From JAWLGZ01 sp041690635 (GTDB taxonomy: Bacteria > Pseudomonadota > Gammaproteobacteria > Thiohalomonadales > Thiohalomonadaceae), in assembly GCA_041690635.1 (NCBI GenBank), contig JAWLGZ010000004.1, positions 476,783 through 540,782 of the forward strand: a stretch of 64,000 nt of DNA, read 5' to 3'. The position numbers were made by a program, and so were the translations under genes. Numbering within the stretch: the first letter of the stretch is position 1; every line of letters starts with the position of its first letter. Of the stretch, positions 53,223 to 62,529 are shown piece after piece. The notes beneath the pieces are model-generated. The model saw nothing but the letters and a program-made list of their open reading frames with translations, made no database searches and was not told the origin of the DNA.

Positions 53223-54291
53223 CGGCGCCCCCGGTCAGTGTCATGACGATGGCGAACCGCTCGATATCCGTGGTCCGCACCTGGGTAAGTGATGAACGAA
53301 ACGCCACCGATTTGAAGCGGGGCGAGTTTTCGAGCAGTTCGATCAACTGCGTGGCCTGGGTGGACTCGCCGTGGATTTCGATGTTGCTTCCCCGAATGGA
53401 TAACTGCTGCAACCAGGTGTCGTCCGGCAACCTTTCGGTGAGCTCACGCAGGATATCCACCACCGCAGCGCGTTGCCGCTGGCGCGATGAGAGATACTCG
53501 GCCACCTGGCTCCGCCGGTCGAGCTGCTCCTGGAGTTCCATGACCGCCTCGGCCTGACCACGAACCTTGTGCAACCGCTCACCCAGTTCCACCACCACCT
53601 GGCGCTGCTGCCAAAGCGGAGTGAAGACCACGGCCAGACCCAGCAGGGCTATGGAACCTGCCAGCAGCCAACCGCGAACACCTGCCCGCCCCCGCCGACC
53701 CCTCATCTCCACCGGCAACAGGTTGCCGGCGGGCCAGAGTGAGTTGGTGTCGATGACCTGCGGCGTGTGGCCGGAGGCCGCAAGCCCGGCCAGCGGCTCT
53801 TCGAGCAGCGCCTTTTTCAATACCGCCACCTCGACCTGCATCCGTGCCCGGTCCGGCTCCTTGGCGACCACGCGGTAGTCGAAGAAGACCTCGGCCTCGG
53901 CAAACGGGGTGAACCGGTCCATTTCGTAGCGCAGTACCTGAGCCAGATTGGCCCCCGCGGCCAGCGGCAACATGATTCGGCGAACCAGGACAGCACTCTC
54001 CGGCACCCGCAGGGTCAGTGGAGCGTCCCCGCCGGCCTTGCCGATCCACTGTTCCAGGGGGAAAGTCCGCGGCGACTCAAGTTCGGCCAGCTTCTCCATG
54101 CCGTTCCCGGCGTGGGAATAGAGAACGAACGCGTTCTCCCCTTCCATCCGCAACACATACCGCCGAGCCGGGGAACGACCGGGACGCAGGTGTTGCGGCA
54201 GGCACTGCAGAAGCCCCTCCATCCACCAGGCGAGGAACTCCTTCCACGAGCGTGCCGCGACTGCCGCAAGTTGTTTCGTGTCGTCAATCAC
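53212..54291 (-). CDS. gspL: T2SS protein L (GspL/PilN-like)
   Basis: The protein is about 359 residues. The cytoplasmic half has an actin-like fold (YVLRMEGENAFVLYSHAG; APLTLRVPESAVLVRRIMLPLAAG; FTPFAEAEVFFDYRVV). A single span near residue 210 (WLLAGSIALLGLAVVFTPLW) is followed by a coiled coil and a periplasmic ferredoxin-like domain (LPDDTWLQQLSIRGSNIEIHGES), as in PilN/GspL. It couples the GspE ATPase to the inner-membrane platform. GTG 54291 overlaps the gspK stop by 8 bases; the frame open upstream would duplicate gspK sequence. Confidence 0.83.
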   Translation of the reverse strand: MIDDTKQLAAVAARSWKEFLAWWMEGLLQCLPQHLRPGRSPARRYVLRMEGENAFVLYSHAGNGMEKLAELESPRTFPLEQWIGKAGGDAPLTLRVPESAVLVRRIMLPLAAGANLAQVLRYEMDRFTPFAEAEVFFDYRVVAKEPDRARMQVEVAVLKKALLEEPLAGLAASGHTPQVIDTNSLWPAGNLLPVEMRGRRGRAGVRGWLLAGSIALLGLAVVFTPLWQQRQVVVELGERLHKVRGQAEAVMELQEQLDRRSQVAEYLSSRQRQRAAVVDILRELTERLPDDTWLQQLSIRGSNIEIHGESTQATQLIELLENSPRFKSVAFRSSLTQVRTTDIERFAIVMTLTGGADGE

Positions 54292-55255
54292 GCTGTTGTC
54301 CGTCACCCGACCGGTCACCTGAATCCTCTTGCCCTGGGGGCATTCCCCCCCAATGCCATTTAACGATGCGGTATCCCCTCGGGGCGCGATTATCCAGTAC
54401 AACCGTGGCCTCTGTCACATAGGGCGCCGTATCGGGCCGCAGGACACTGACCTGTATTCGAAATCCGCTGAGGGACTTGTCAGCGATTCCGCCGACAAAC
54501 CCCGCCACACCCCGGATCGGCAACGGGCGCAACGGTGCAACGCGCACGTCGGGCGTCAGACCCGGGGTATTACGCGCCTCCAGCAGCGCGAGGACAGGCA
54601 CGGGGGCGGCGTTGAGATTGACGTCGGCGCGGCCGGAATCGACCGTCAGCACCCCGAGCAGCCGCTGATAGAGTTCGTGCGTCACGCCATGCACGAGCCT
54701 CAGTTCGGCCAGGTCACGGAAGGGGCCATTGGTCGGCCCGTAGAGGTATCCGGCCGCCTGATACTCCGGCCACTCCGCACCGTACAGCCGGTGGGCGTCA
54801 TCCTCGTCCATCCAGTCCATGACCCTGTCGAGCAGTATCGGAACCTGCTTTTCGTCCAGCCCCGCCTGGGCAAATGCCTCCGCCAGCAACTGCGGCCCGG
54901 CCTTGTTGAGGTCGATCAGCCCCTGTTCCTGAAACACGGTGACTTCGATCGCATGCTCACCGAACTGGAACAGCCGGGGCACGCCATCGGTCTCCCAGGC
55001 ACGGTCGGAATCTTGCAACTGCAGCATGTACACGGCGTAGTTCAACCCGGCCTGTGCCAGTTGCCGGCCGGTCACCTGGCTCATCAATCCGCGGCTCAGG
55101 TCAATCTCCGTACGCTGGACAAAGGTGAGTGACGCGGCGATGGTGGTCAGCAGCAACAGGGTCCAAAGCACCAGGATGAGCGCCACACCGGACTGATTCC
55201 CCCTGCCCCGCACGCCTCGGGCAGGCCTGTTCATGGCCCCGCTATCGGCCATCAC
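54284..55255 (-). CDS. gspK: T2SS minor pseudopilin K
   Basis: The 323-residue protein has the prepilin-like N-terminus QSGVALILVLWTLLLLTTIA, with a short leader. Unlike other pseudopilins it lacks the Glu5 position (GVALIL rather than G-FTLIE), as is typical of GspK. The large alpha-helical domain follows, with DLNKAGPQLLAEAFAQAGL and MDWMDEDDAHRLYGAEWPEYQAAGY, then a VNLNAAPVPVLALL repeat of the same kind (helix-hairpin-helix-like SAM domain). GspK tips the pseudopilus with GspI and GspJ. It overlaps gspJ by 4 bases. Confidence 0.92.
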   Translation of the reverse strand: MMADSGAMNRPARGVRGRGNQSGVALILVLWTLLLLTTIAASLTFVQRTEIDLSRGLMSQVTGRQLAQAGLNYAVYMLQLQDSDRAWETDGVPRLFQFGEHAIEVTVFQEQGLIDLNKAGPQLLAEAFAQAGLDEKQVPILLDRVMDWMDEDDAHRLYGAEWPEYQAAGYLYGPTNGPFRDLAELRLVHGVTHELYQRLLGVLTVDSGRADVNLNAAPVPVLALLEARNTPGLTPDVRVAPLRPLPIRGVAGFVGGIADKSLSGFRIQVSVLRPDTAPYVTEATVVLDNRAPRGYRIVKWHWGGMPPGQEDSGDRSGDGQQRD

Positions 55256-55965
55256 CGAAACCTCACCACGGGGTCAGGCATCTCCACCACCAGTTTCGGC
55301 CAGGCTTCGCCTCCCCGGCGCACCTCTATCTGAACCAGTGTCGGGAAATGGCCCACGTCCCGCCAGTCGCTTTGCCAGACCGCCCGCTTACCCTCCTCGG
55401 CGGCCCCGAAGTAGGCCAGTTCGAAATGGTCCAACGATTCAATCAGGACATGGCGACCGTAGGCGGGCGAGTCCACCGGGCCCCCGGAGATTCTGTCCGC
55501 AACCGGCGTTAGCGGGCTCCAGGCGGGCCAATCCGCATCGGACGCTTCAAGTACATCCGGATGGAAGAGCCAGCGTTCAAAAATCAGTTGCCGGTTGTCG
55601 TCACGTTCGGCAATGGCCAGGCGCATGACACTGAGGCCGCCATGACCGACATACTCCGGCAGGGGTGCAACCCACTCCAGCATTTCCCGGCTGCCATGGA
55701 ACAACAGGGTCTCTTTGTTCTCCTCCAGCTGGATATAGGTGGCGCTACGCGCCGCCCCCAGTTGTCGCCGCACGAATTCCAGCGCGTGCCGCACCTCCCC
55801 GACCTGCTCCGTCTTGCCATCCACCGCCTCCCAGCTTCGGGAGCCGAGGTAAAGGCCACCCGTGAGCATCACCATGATCAGGGCAACCAGGGCGAGGGCA
55901 ATCAGGAACTCGATCAGGGTGAAGCCGAAGGCGTGCTTCCGGTGATGACGAGGCCTGTCGTTCAT
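55252..55965 (-). CDS. gspJ: T2SS minor pseudopilin J
   Basis: The 237-residue type IV pilin-like protein has the prepilin site FGFTLIEFLIALALVALIMVML (cleavage after Gly, Glu at +5). The mature region has the beta-rich head of GspJ, with FVRRQLGAARSATYIQLEENKETLLFHGSRE and GGLSVMRLAIAERDD. It forms the tip with GspI and GspK. It overlaps gspI and gspK by 4 bases on either side. Confidence 0.9.
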   Translation of the reverse strand: MNDRPRHHRKHAFGFTLIEFLIALALVALIMVMLTGGLYLGSRSWEAVDGKTEQVGEVRHALEFVRRQLGAARSATYIQLEENKETLLFHGSREMLEWVAPLPEYVGHGGLSVMRLAIAERDDNRQLIFERWLFHPDVLEASDADWPAWSPLTPVADRISGGPVDSPAYGRHVLIESLDHFELAYFGAAEEGKRAVWQSDWRDVGHFPTLVQIEVRRGGEAWPKLVVEMPDPVVRFR

Positions 55966-56351
55966 CGGCGCGCCTCGACCTTGAGTGTTTCGAGGTTCAG
56001 GGTTCGGGTTTTGCCGTCACTCTCCCAAACCACCTCCACGCTGACCCGGTAAGGTATCAGGGCAGACGGCCCGAAGTATTCCGCTTCCACAGGCACGGCG
56101 CGCAGAACCCAGCGAAACCGATCATCGAATTGACCCGCCGATTCACTGCCGACAGCGGTGAGTGTGCCGGCCTCCGTCAGCTTCGACTCGGCAAGCACGA
56201 GCGCCCTTGTGTAATCCGCGGTAACCTGGACATTGCGCCCGCTCAGAGAAAAGCTCTGCATGAGCATGCCCAGTGAAATGGCCAGGATGGCAAGTGCCAC
56301 CAGCACTTCCAGCAGCGAAAATCCCCACTGATGTGGACGCGAGACGATCAA
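55962..56351 (-). CDS. gspI: T2SS minor pseudopilin I
   Basis: The 129-residue protein has the prepilin site WGFSLLEVLVALAILAISLGML and a short GspI head with ALVLAESKLTEAGTL and FRWVLRAVPVEAEYFG. It nucleates the pseudopilus tip with GspJ and GspK. It overlaps gspH and gspJ by 4 bases each. Confidence 0.92.
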   Translation of the reverse strand: MIVSRPHQWGFSLLEVLVALAILAISLGMLMQSFSLSGRNVQVTADYTRALVLAESKLTEAGTLTAVGSESAGQFDDRFRWVLRAVPVEAEYFGPSALIPYRVSVEVVWESDGKTRTLNLETLKVEARR

Positions 56352-56824
56352 TCGGCCACCGTGACCTTTCCGGTCAGCCAGTCCACATCCACCCGATAGC
56401 TGAGGTCGCCCCGGGAAAGGATGATTCGCCCTCCGCTGGAACTGCCATCGGGAAAGAAGCGAATCGACGCCAGCCCGTCTGACGTGTGCCGCGAGTCGGC
56501 TACGGTCAACTCCAGGTCGATCCGCTCCGGGATCGGAACGGCGCGCGAGTGCCCCGGAACTCGCATTTCGCGGCCCGGCAGGTCGATGGTCAGTCCGTGG
56601 GGCCTGGCATCACCAATCGCCTGGCGCCTGGTCTGACGCAACGCCGAAACGAGGGTGCGGGTCGTGCCCTTGAGTTCCACACCGGGCATCGCACTGCTTA
56701 TCAGCGGCGGGGTCACCGCCAGCAGCAATCCGGCGAGCATCAGAACTGCGAGCAGTTCGATCAGGGTGAAACCGGTATTGTGGCGGAAGCGGTTACTCCC
56801 AACTGACCACGTCGGCCGCCTCAC
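56348..56824 (-). CDS. gspH: T2SS minor pseudopilin H
   Basis: The protein is about 158 residues. The prepilin site is TGFTLIELLAVLMLAGLLLAV; the head includes TRTLVSALRQTRRQAIGDARPHGLTIDLPGRE and IRFFPDGSSSGGRIIL, a common GspH pattern. No ATG exists before the prepilin site outside the gspG gene. GTG 56824 inside the end of gspG, with GAAGG upstream, is my choice, giving a 32-base overlap with gspG. This is the least certain start in the operon. Confidence 0.85.
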   Translation of the reverse strand: MRRPTWSVGSNRFRHNTGFTLIELLAVLMLAGLLLAVTPPLISSAMPGVELKGTTRTLVSALRQTRRQAIGDARPHGLTIDLPGREMRVPGHSRAVPIPERIDLELTVADSRHTSDGLASIRFFPDGSSSGGRIILSRGDLSYRVDVDWLTGKVTVAD

Positions 56825-57212
56825 CCTCACCACCTTCGCTGTTGTCGACACCCAGGGAGAAAAGGTCGTAAGGGCCGTTCTCGCCGGGAAAGCGATAGTG
56901 GTAGTCATAGCCCCACGGGTCCTGTGGAATGGTGTTCTTCTTGAGATACGGTCCATTCCAGTTCCTGAAATCACCGGTATTGGCCACCAGGGAGCGCAGA
57001 CCTTCCGCGGTCGTCGGATAACGCCCCACATCGAGCCGGAACAGGTCGAGTGCGGCGCCAAGGTCCTCGATCTGCACCTTGGCGGTCTTGGTTTTCGAAT
57101 CACCCAGTGCGTTCATCACCTGTGGACCGACCAGACCCGCCAGCAGCGCCAGGATCGCCAGTACCACCAGCAGTTCGATGAGGGTGAAACCACGCTGTCG
57201 AGTATCTTTCAT
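56793..57212 (-). CDS. gspG: T2SS major pseudopilin
   Basis: The 139-residue protein has the prepilin site RGFTLIELLVVLAILALLAGLVGPQVM, directly after a short leader. Conserved GspG blocks follow: DLGAALDLFRLDVGRYPTTAEGL, GPYLKKNTIPQDPWGYDYHYRFPGENGPYDLFSLG. The last part holds the calcium-binding loop region. It polymerises into the pseudopilus that pushes substrates through GspD. No other gspG copy is visible in the window. Confidence 0.96.
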   Translation of the reverse strand: MKDTRQRGFTLIELLVVLAILALLAGLVGPQVMNALGDSKTKTAKVQIEDLGAALDLFRLDVGRYPTTAEGLRSLVANTGDFRNWNGPYLKKNTIPQDPWGYDYHYRFPGENGPYDLFSLGVDNSEGGEGEAADVVSWE

Positions 57213-57236
57213 TGGTTGACCTGAACGATGATTTAG

Positions 57237-58454
57237 TTAGAAAACCAGTTGGTTCGCCTGAAGGATGGCAACCAGTATCGAGACGATAATTCCGGCCACC
57301 ACGACGCCCAACCCGACAATCAGCACGGGCTCCAGCAGGGTGAGCATCCGTTTGACGCTTGACCGCACTTCACGGTCGTAAACATCGGCAACGCGCAGCA
57401 GCATGCGGTCGAGATGGCCGGACTCCTCCCCGACCTTGATCATCTGCAGGGCCAGATCCGGCAGGATCCCCTCGCGAATCAGGGGCTCGGCCAGACCCTT
57501 GCCGCGCTTGAGTTCCTGGGAGGCCGCGTCAATGCTCTCCCGGATGGCGGTATTGGAGATGACGTTTTTCACCAGATTGAGCGCCGAAAGTACCGGCAGG
57601 CCGTTTTCCAGCAATGTGGACAAGGTGCGGGTGAAGCGGGCCGTCTCCACCTTGGCGACCAGGTCGCCGAGCAGGGGGATGGACAGAAGCCGCTTGTCCC
57701 AGCGCTGCCTGACGGCAGGCTTTTCGAACTGCCACTGGAGCAGCGCCGCCGTGAGGGCAATCAGGGCCAGCATCGCCCACCAGTAATCCCTGAACAGATC
57801 GCCGGCCGCGATCACTATCCGGGTGGCCAGAGGCAGTGTCTGCCCCATGTCGGAAAACATCTGGCTGAACTGGGGTACCACGAAAACCAGCAGCAGGATA
57901 ACAGAAAGCCCCGCCACCGTAAGAAGGATCGTGGGGTAGATCAAGGCCGATCGGATACTGTCCTTCAGCTCCGCCGAACGTTCCAGATAATCCGACAGAC
58001 GGGCGAGCACTTTTTCGAGAACACCCCCGGCCTCCCCCGCCCTGACCATGTTGACGTAGAGCCGTGAGAAGGTTTCATTCTGGGCTTCCAGGGCATCGGC
58101 AAAGGTGCTGCCGGACTGAATGTGTTCCCGCACCGAGGCCAGGAGCGACTTGAGCCGCTCATTCCTGCTCAAATCGTGCAGCACCCGTAGGGAGCGATCG
58201 AGGGTCAATCCGGCTTCCAGAAGGGTGGCCAGCTCCTGGGTCAGCGCCATCACCTCTTCCTGCCGCAGGCGTCCGCTCCTGCCGCTGCGTCCCAGGCTCA
58301 ACAACGACCGTGCTCCGGTAGCCGGCACGACCTGCAACGGGATGACACCCTCGCCCTGCAACCGGGTGACAACCGCCTGTTCGTCGACCGCTTCGCACTC
58401 CCCTGCGAGGGCTTCTCCATCGGATCGAACCGCTTTGTACAGGAACCGCGGCAT
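57237..58454 (-). CDS. gspF: T2SS inner-membrane platform protein
   Basis: The 405-residue protein has two repeated GspF domains. The first, with LTQELATLLEAGLTLDRSLRVLHDLS, is followed by a span (TILLTVAGLSVILLLVFVVPQF). The second, FTRTLSTLLENGLPVLSALNLVKNVISN, precedes the last spans (LEPVLIVGLGVVVAGIIVSILVAILQ). It is the central membrane scaffold contacting GspE and GspL. It is 6 bases from gspE and 24 bases from gspG. Confidence 0.96.
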   Translation of the reverse strand: MPRFLYKAVRSDGEALAGECEAVDEQAVVTRLQGEGVIPLQVVPATGARSLLSLGRSGRSGRLRQEEVMALTQELATLLEAGLTLDRSLRVLHDLSRNERLKSLLASVREHIQSGSTFADALEAQNETFSRLYVNMVRAGEAGGVLEKVLARLSDYLERSAELKDSIRSALIYPTILLTVAGLSVILLLVFVVPQFSQMFSDMGQTLPLATRIVIAAGDLFRDYWWAMLALIALTAALLQWQFEKPAVRQRWDKRLLSIPLLGDLVAKVETARFTRTLSTLLENGLPVLSALNLVKNVISNTAIRESIDAASQELKRGKGLAEPLIREGILPDLALQMIKVGEESGHLDRMLLRVADVYDREVRSSVKRMLTLLEPVLIVGLGVVVAGIIVSILVAILQANQLVF

Positions 58455-58460
58455 TGTCCG

Positions 58461-60188
58461 TCAATCCCGTTCGCAGACGCGAAGGACCTCTTCCAGTGTG
58501 GTAAGCCCCGCCACACACTTTCCGAGGCCATCCCGATAGATGCTCTGCATCCCTTCCGATACCGCGACCTTGTGGATCTCGGCGGCATTCACATGCCGCA
58601 TCACCGCCGCGCGAATGGTGTCGCTCATGACAAGAACCTCGGACAGCGCCAGCCGTCCCCGGTAGCCGGTTCCGCCGCACGCCTGACATCCGCAGGCCCG
58701 ATAGAGTTGCACCGCGGAACCACCGGCCTGGAAGCTGGACAGGCCCAACTCCTCCTCCAGCTCCGGAAGAGGCGCATACGGTTCCTTGCACTCATCGCAA
58801 AGGCGCCGTACCAGTCGCTGGGCAACGATACCGTTGACCGTTGAGGTCAGCAAATAGTCTTCCACACCCATGTCGAGCAGGCGGCTGATGGCGCCAGCGG
58901 CGTCGTTGGTATGCAGCGTGGAGAGCACCAGATGGCCGGTCAGTGCCGACTGCACGGCGATACGCACGGTTTCGGAATCACGCATCTCGCCGACCATGAT
59001 GACGTCCGGGTCCTGACGCACGATGGCACGCAATGCATTGGCAAAGTTGAGTCCGATCTGCGGTTTTACCTGGATCTGATTGATGCCTTCGAGTTGGTAT
59101 TCGACCGGGTCTTCAACGGTGATGATCTTGCGCTCCGGCGTGTTCAACCGATGGAGCGCGGTATACAGCGTGGTACTTTTTCCGCTACCGGTCGGCCCGG
59201 TGACCAGCACGATGCCATGCGGCATGTCGAGGGATTTTTTCAGCCGCTCCAGCGGCTCGCCTTTATAGCCGAGCGCATGAAAATCGAAGCGTACGCTCTC
59301 CTTGTCCAACAGACGGATCACCACGCTTTCACCGAACAGGGTGGGAACGGTGGAGACACGCAGGTCCATCTCCTTGCCCTGCACGCGAACCGTAATTCGG
59401 CCGTCCTGCGGCAGGCGCCGCTCCGAAATATTCAGCTTCGCCATGATCTTGATGCGGGAGATGACGGCGGCGGAAGAGCGTGCCGGGGGCGACTCCACTT
59501 CCTGCAGGACGCCATCGACCCGGTAGCGCACCTTGAGCCGTTCCTCGAACGGCTCGATATGGATATCGGAGGCCCGCGACTCCACCGAACGCTGCAGGAT
59601 CAGGTTCACCAGCCGAATCACCGGTGCTTCGCTGGCGAGATCCTTGAGGTGTTCGACGTCCTCTTCGAGGGACTGGTCTCTCTCGTCAAGTCCGTCGACG
59701 ATCTCTCCCATGGCGCTACGACCGCTGCCGTAGAGCCGTTCGATCGCCGTATCGATCTCCGAAACCAGGCCGAGGTGCAAATCCACGGGGAGTCCGGTCG
59801 CCACCTGCAAGGCGTCACGCAGGAAGAGTTCACCGGGCTCCGCCGCCGCCGCTACCAGCCGCCCCTCTTCGAAATAGAGCGGAATGACGCGGTTTTCCTT
59901 CAGGAAACGAAGGGAAACCTCGCCCTCAAGGAGAGGAACGTCAGGATATTTGTCGGTCTCGACCAGGGGAACCTGCAACAGGCTCGCATTGGCCTCGGCC
60001 AGATCCTTTTCGGAGACCAGACCAAGCCGCCCGATAATGCCGCTCAGCCCCTCGGCGCTCTCCTCCGCCAATCGTCTGGCCTTGGCAAGGTCGGCATCGC
60101 TCAGCTTGCCGCAATCGCGCAGATAATCCCCGATGTCGCCCGTTATGGGCGCATCGTGGAGTTCAGGCAATACGGCTGAATGAACCAT
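58461..60188 (-). CDS. gspE: T2SS ATPase
   Basis: The protein is about 575 residues from ATG 60188. An N-terminal GspE/MshEN domain interacts with GspL (about residues 1-150). The ATPase core has GPTGSGKSTTLYTAL (Walker A), the Asp box ITVEDPVEYQLEGI, the Walker B region DPDVIMVGEMRD and the His box LVLSTLHTNDA. Near the C-terminus RLCDECKEPY and CRAC/CQACGGTGYRGR form the four-Cys zinc site. It drives pseudopilus growth. The frame is open to an earlier GTG at 60239 that would intrude on the gap before the next gene. Confidence 0.95.
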   Translation of the reverse strand: MVHSAVLPELHDAPITGDIGDYLRDCGKLSDADLAKARRLAEESAEGLSGIIGRLGLVSEKDLAEANASLLQVPLVETDKYPDVPLLEGEVSLRFLKENRVIPLYFEEGRLVAAAAEPGELFLRDALQVATGLPVDLHLGLVSEIDTAIERLYGSGRSAMGEIVDGLDERDQSLEEDVEHLKDLASEAPVIRLVNLILQRSVESRASDIHIEPFEERLKVRYRVDGVLQEVESPPARSSAAVISRIKIMAKLNISERRLPQDGRITVRVQGKEMDLRVSTVPTLFGESVVIRLLDKESVRFDFHALGYKGEPLERLKKSLDMPHGIVLVTGPTGSGKSTTLYTALHRLNTPERKIITVEDPVEYQLEGINQIQVKPQIGLNFANALRAIVRQDPDVIMVGEMRDSETVRIAVQSALTGHLVLSTLHTNDAAGAISRLLDMGVEDYLLTSTVNGIVAQRLVRRLCDECKEPYAPLPELEEELGLSSFQAGGSAVQLYRACGCQACGGTGYRGRLALSEVLVMSDTIRAAVMRHVNAAEIHKVAVSEGMQSIYRDGLGKCVAGLTTLEEVLRVCERD

Positions 60189-60263
60189 TCCCGGGGAATT
60201 CCTGTAGGTGATGGATGGCCCGTGACGTACACAAACCAATACGCCCGTGCCGGAGGTTCGCTG

Positions 60264-62165
60264 TTACTCGGCCTGGGCCAGGGCGATCACCTCGCCCGAT
60301 TTTGTCTGTTCAAGGCCGGACCGCTTGCGCTCGGGCACAAACCAGTTGAGGACTTCGCCCAGTTCGGTCGTCTCGTAATCCTCACAGGCCCTGTGCAACT
60401 CCTTGAACTTCGTGTTCAACATGTCCCAGCCCACCTGCCGATAGCGGGCAAGGCGGATCTGTTCGTGACCGGTGGGCATCAACCTTTCACGTTCATGGAA
60501 CAGCTCTTCGTGAAGCTTTTCACCCGGGCGCAGGCCGGTGTAGACAATCTTGATATCCCGGCCCGGCACCTTGCCGGAGAGGCGGATCATCTGCTCCGCC
60601 AACTGGCTGATATTGACCGGCTTGCCCATGTTGAGGACGAAAATCTCACCGCCTTCACCGAGTACGCTGGCCTGCATGATGAGCTGGCAGGCCTCGCGCA
60701 CGGTCATGAAGTAGCGCTCCATCTGCGGATGGGTAACGGTGACCGGCTCGCCGGCATTGATCTGCTTTTCGAACAGAGGCACCACGCTCCCGGCCGAACC
60801 CAGAACGTTGCCGAATCGGACCGTGATGAAGCGGGTCTCCGAGTGGCGATCCAGGTTCTGCACATAGATCTCGGCCACCCGCTTGGTAACACCCATCACG
60901 TTGGCGGGATTCACCGCCTTGTCGGTGGAGATGAGGACGAATTCGGAGCAGCCGTGGCGGTCGGCGGCCTCGGCCACCACCTTGGTCCCCAGGATGTTGT
61001 TCTTCACCGCCTCGCGGACCTGGGTCTCCAGCATCGGCACATGCTTGTAGGCCGCCGCATGGAAGACCACCTGTGGATTGTATTTGGCGAACAGCCGGTC
61101 GCAGGCCACCGCGTCGGTGATATCCGCAAGATGCGCGTGGAGCGACAGCTCGGAGAACTGCTTGCGCAGTTCAAGCTCAATGCTGTAGAGGTTGTATTCG
61201 CTGTTCTCGACCAGGATGAGTGCGGCCGGCTCCAGACTGGCGATCTGGCGGCAAAGTTCGGAACCGACCGAACCTCCGGCACCGGTCACCAGAATCACCT
61301 TGCCGGTGAGGCCGTCCCGGATACGCGGCCAGTCCAGATTGACCGGGTCACGCCCAAGCAGGTCCTCGATACGGACCTTGCGCAGTTCGTTCACCCGTAC
61401 ATGGGCGTGGGCCGTATCGTCCAGATGGGGCACGGTACGGAACGGTACGCCGCACTGCTCGGCCAGTTCGACCAGCGTACGCATCTCCATGGCGTTGGCC
61501 GAAGGCACCGCCAACATGACCAGGTCAATGCCAAGATCCTCCACCACATCCGGCATTGCGGCGTAGGGGCCGACCACCTGGATACCCTGGATCTTCTTGC
61601 CTTTCATCGAGCGATCGTCGTCGACGAAGGCCACCGGGCGATACACCTGCCGCGGGTCGTGCAGCATGTCGCGCGCCAGCATCTCACCGGCCGGACCCGC
61701 GTTCACGATAAGCACCCGCTGGGCCGCACGGAAATTGCGCCGCCGATCCTTTGTCCACCGGTAAACGAACCGCGGCAGGGTCAGGAACACCAGCAACAGC
61801 CCGTACAGCATCACGATGGATCGGGGAACGGCTACCAGAAGATCCGCCGCGTACAGTACGGCGACCGTCAATGTGAGGCCGGTCAGCATCGCCTTGCCGA
61901 TATGGATCAGATCGGGCAGTGACGCGAAGTACCAGACACCCCGATAGAGCCCGAAGCGCCAGTTGACCAGCGCCTGCAGGGGCATGACCACCGCCAGCGC
62001 CACCAAGGCACCGTGTTCCGTAATCCCGCCACCCGAGTGGAACCAGTAGGCACCCAACCAGGCAACGGGGATCATCAAGAGGTCGTGAATAAAGGCGGCA
62101 CTTCGACTGCGCAGACGGTCCACTGCCTTTTTCTTCAAATCACCCCAATCCATTCCCGAAATCAT
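60264..62165 (-). CDS. Polytopic NDP-sugar 4,6-dehydratase (WbpM/FlaA1/CapD family)
   Basis: The 633-residue protein has four to five spans in residues 15-125 (AFIHDLLMIPVAWLGAYWF and others). A NAD-dependent domain follows with VLIVNAGPAGEMLARDM, then a second, catalytic Rossmann domain with VTGAGGSVGSELCRQIA, FHAAAYKHVPMLE, and STDKAVNPANVMGVTKR with the catalytic Lys. The membrane type acts on UDP-GlcNAc to give UDP-4-keto-6-deoxy sugars, the entry to many amino-sugar pathways. It lies just upstream of gspE and could be cotranscribed with the T2SS genes, although it also fits the surface glycan genes. Confidence 0.92.
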   Translation of the reverse strand: MISGMDWGDLKKKAVDRLRSRSAAFIHDLLMIPVAWLGAYWFHSGGGITEHGALVALAVVMPLQALVNWRFGLYRGVWYFASLPDLIHIGKAMLTGLTLTVAVLYAADLLVAVPRSIVMLYGLLLVFLTLPRFVYRWTKDRRRNFRAAQRVLIVNAGPAGEMLARDMLHDPRQVYRPVAFVDDDRSMKGKKIQGIQVVGPYAAMPDVVEDLGIDLVMLAVPSANAMEMRTLVELAEQCGVPFRTVPHLDDTAHAHVRVNELRKVRIEDLLGRDPVNLDWPRIRDGLTGKVILVTGAGGSVGSELCRQIASLEPAALILVENSEYNLYSIELELRKQFSELSLHAHLADITDAVACDRLFAKYNPQVVFHAAAYKHVPMLETQVREAVKNNILGTKVVAEAADRHGCSEFVLISTDKAVNPANVMGVTKRVAEIYVQNLDRHSETRFITVRFGNVLGSAGSVVPLFEKQINAGEPVTVTHPQMERYFMTVREACQLIMQASVLGEGGEIFVLNMGKPVNISQLAEQMIRLSGKVPGRDIKIVYTGLRPGEKLHEELFHERERLMPTGHEQIRLARYRQVGWDMLNTKFKELHRACEDYETTELGEVLNWFVPERKRSGLEQTKSGEVIALAQAE

Positions 62166-62357
62166 TCTGTTTATTGCCCCCGAATCGGCTTCGCTGCCGA
62201 AAACAGATTAGTAGCCATTCCGGGGGAGAGAGACCCAATCGGTGCACTCTCACCCCTCAACGCCGGGGTATTCAGGACCAAAACAGCTGTCGAAATAGCC
62301 CGCCGGGCAACCGCCAAACTTTTCTTATGGCTCAGTGGCTTACAATTAGCTTATTAA

Positions 62358-62390
62358 CCGGACATTAAGGATTGGCATATTAACGTCCGG
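62358..62390. promoter_or_regulatory. Inverted repeat upstream of the WbpM-type gene
   Basis: CCGGACATTAA (62358-62368) pairs with TTAACGTCCGG (62380-62390) with one mismatch and an 11-base spacer. On the minus strand it overlaps a possible weak promoter (TTGCAT, 17 bases, TAATAT). It may be an operator. The rest of the 364-base gap between the dehydratase and rfbD shows no gene or RNA that I can support. Confidence 0.35.
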
Positions 62391-62529
62391 GGGCGTGTGA
62401 TGCAATTCGGCTTAAGGGGAAAGCCGGCACATAACGGACCTGTTCAGAGCCCCTGAGGCCTCTCAGGGAGACAGGGGACGAGGGAGACGAACACCGCAGG
62501 GGGCAGTTGTCAGGCGGCGGGTGGGGTAA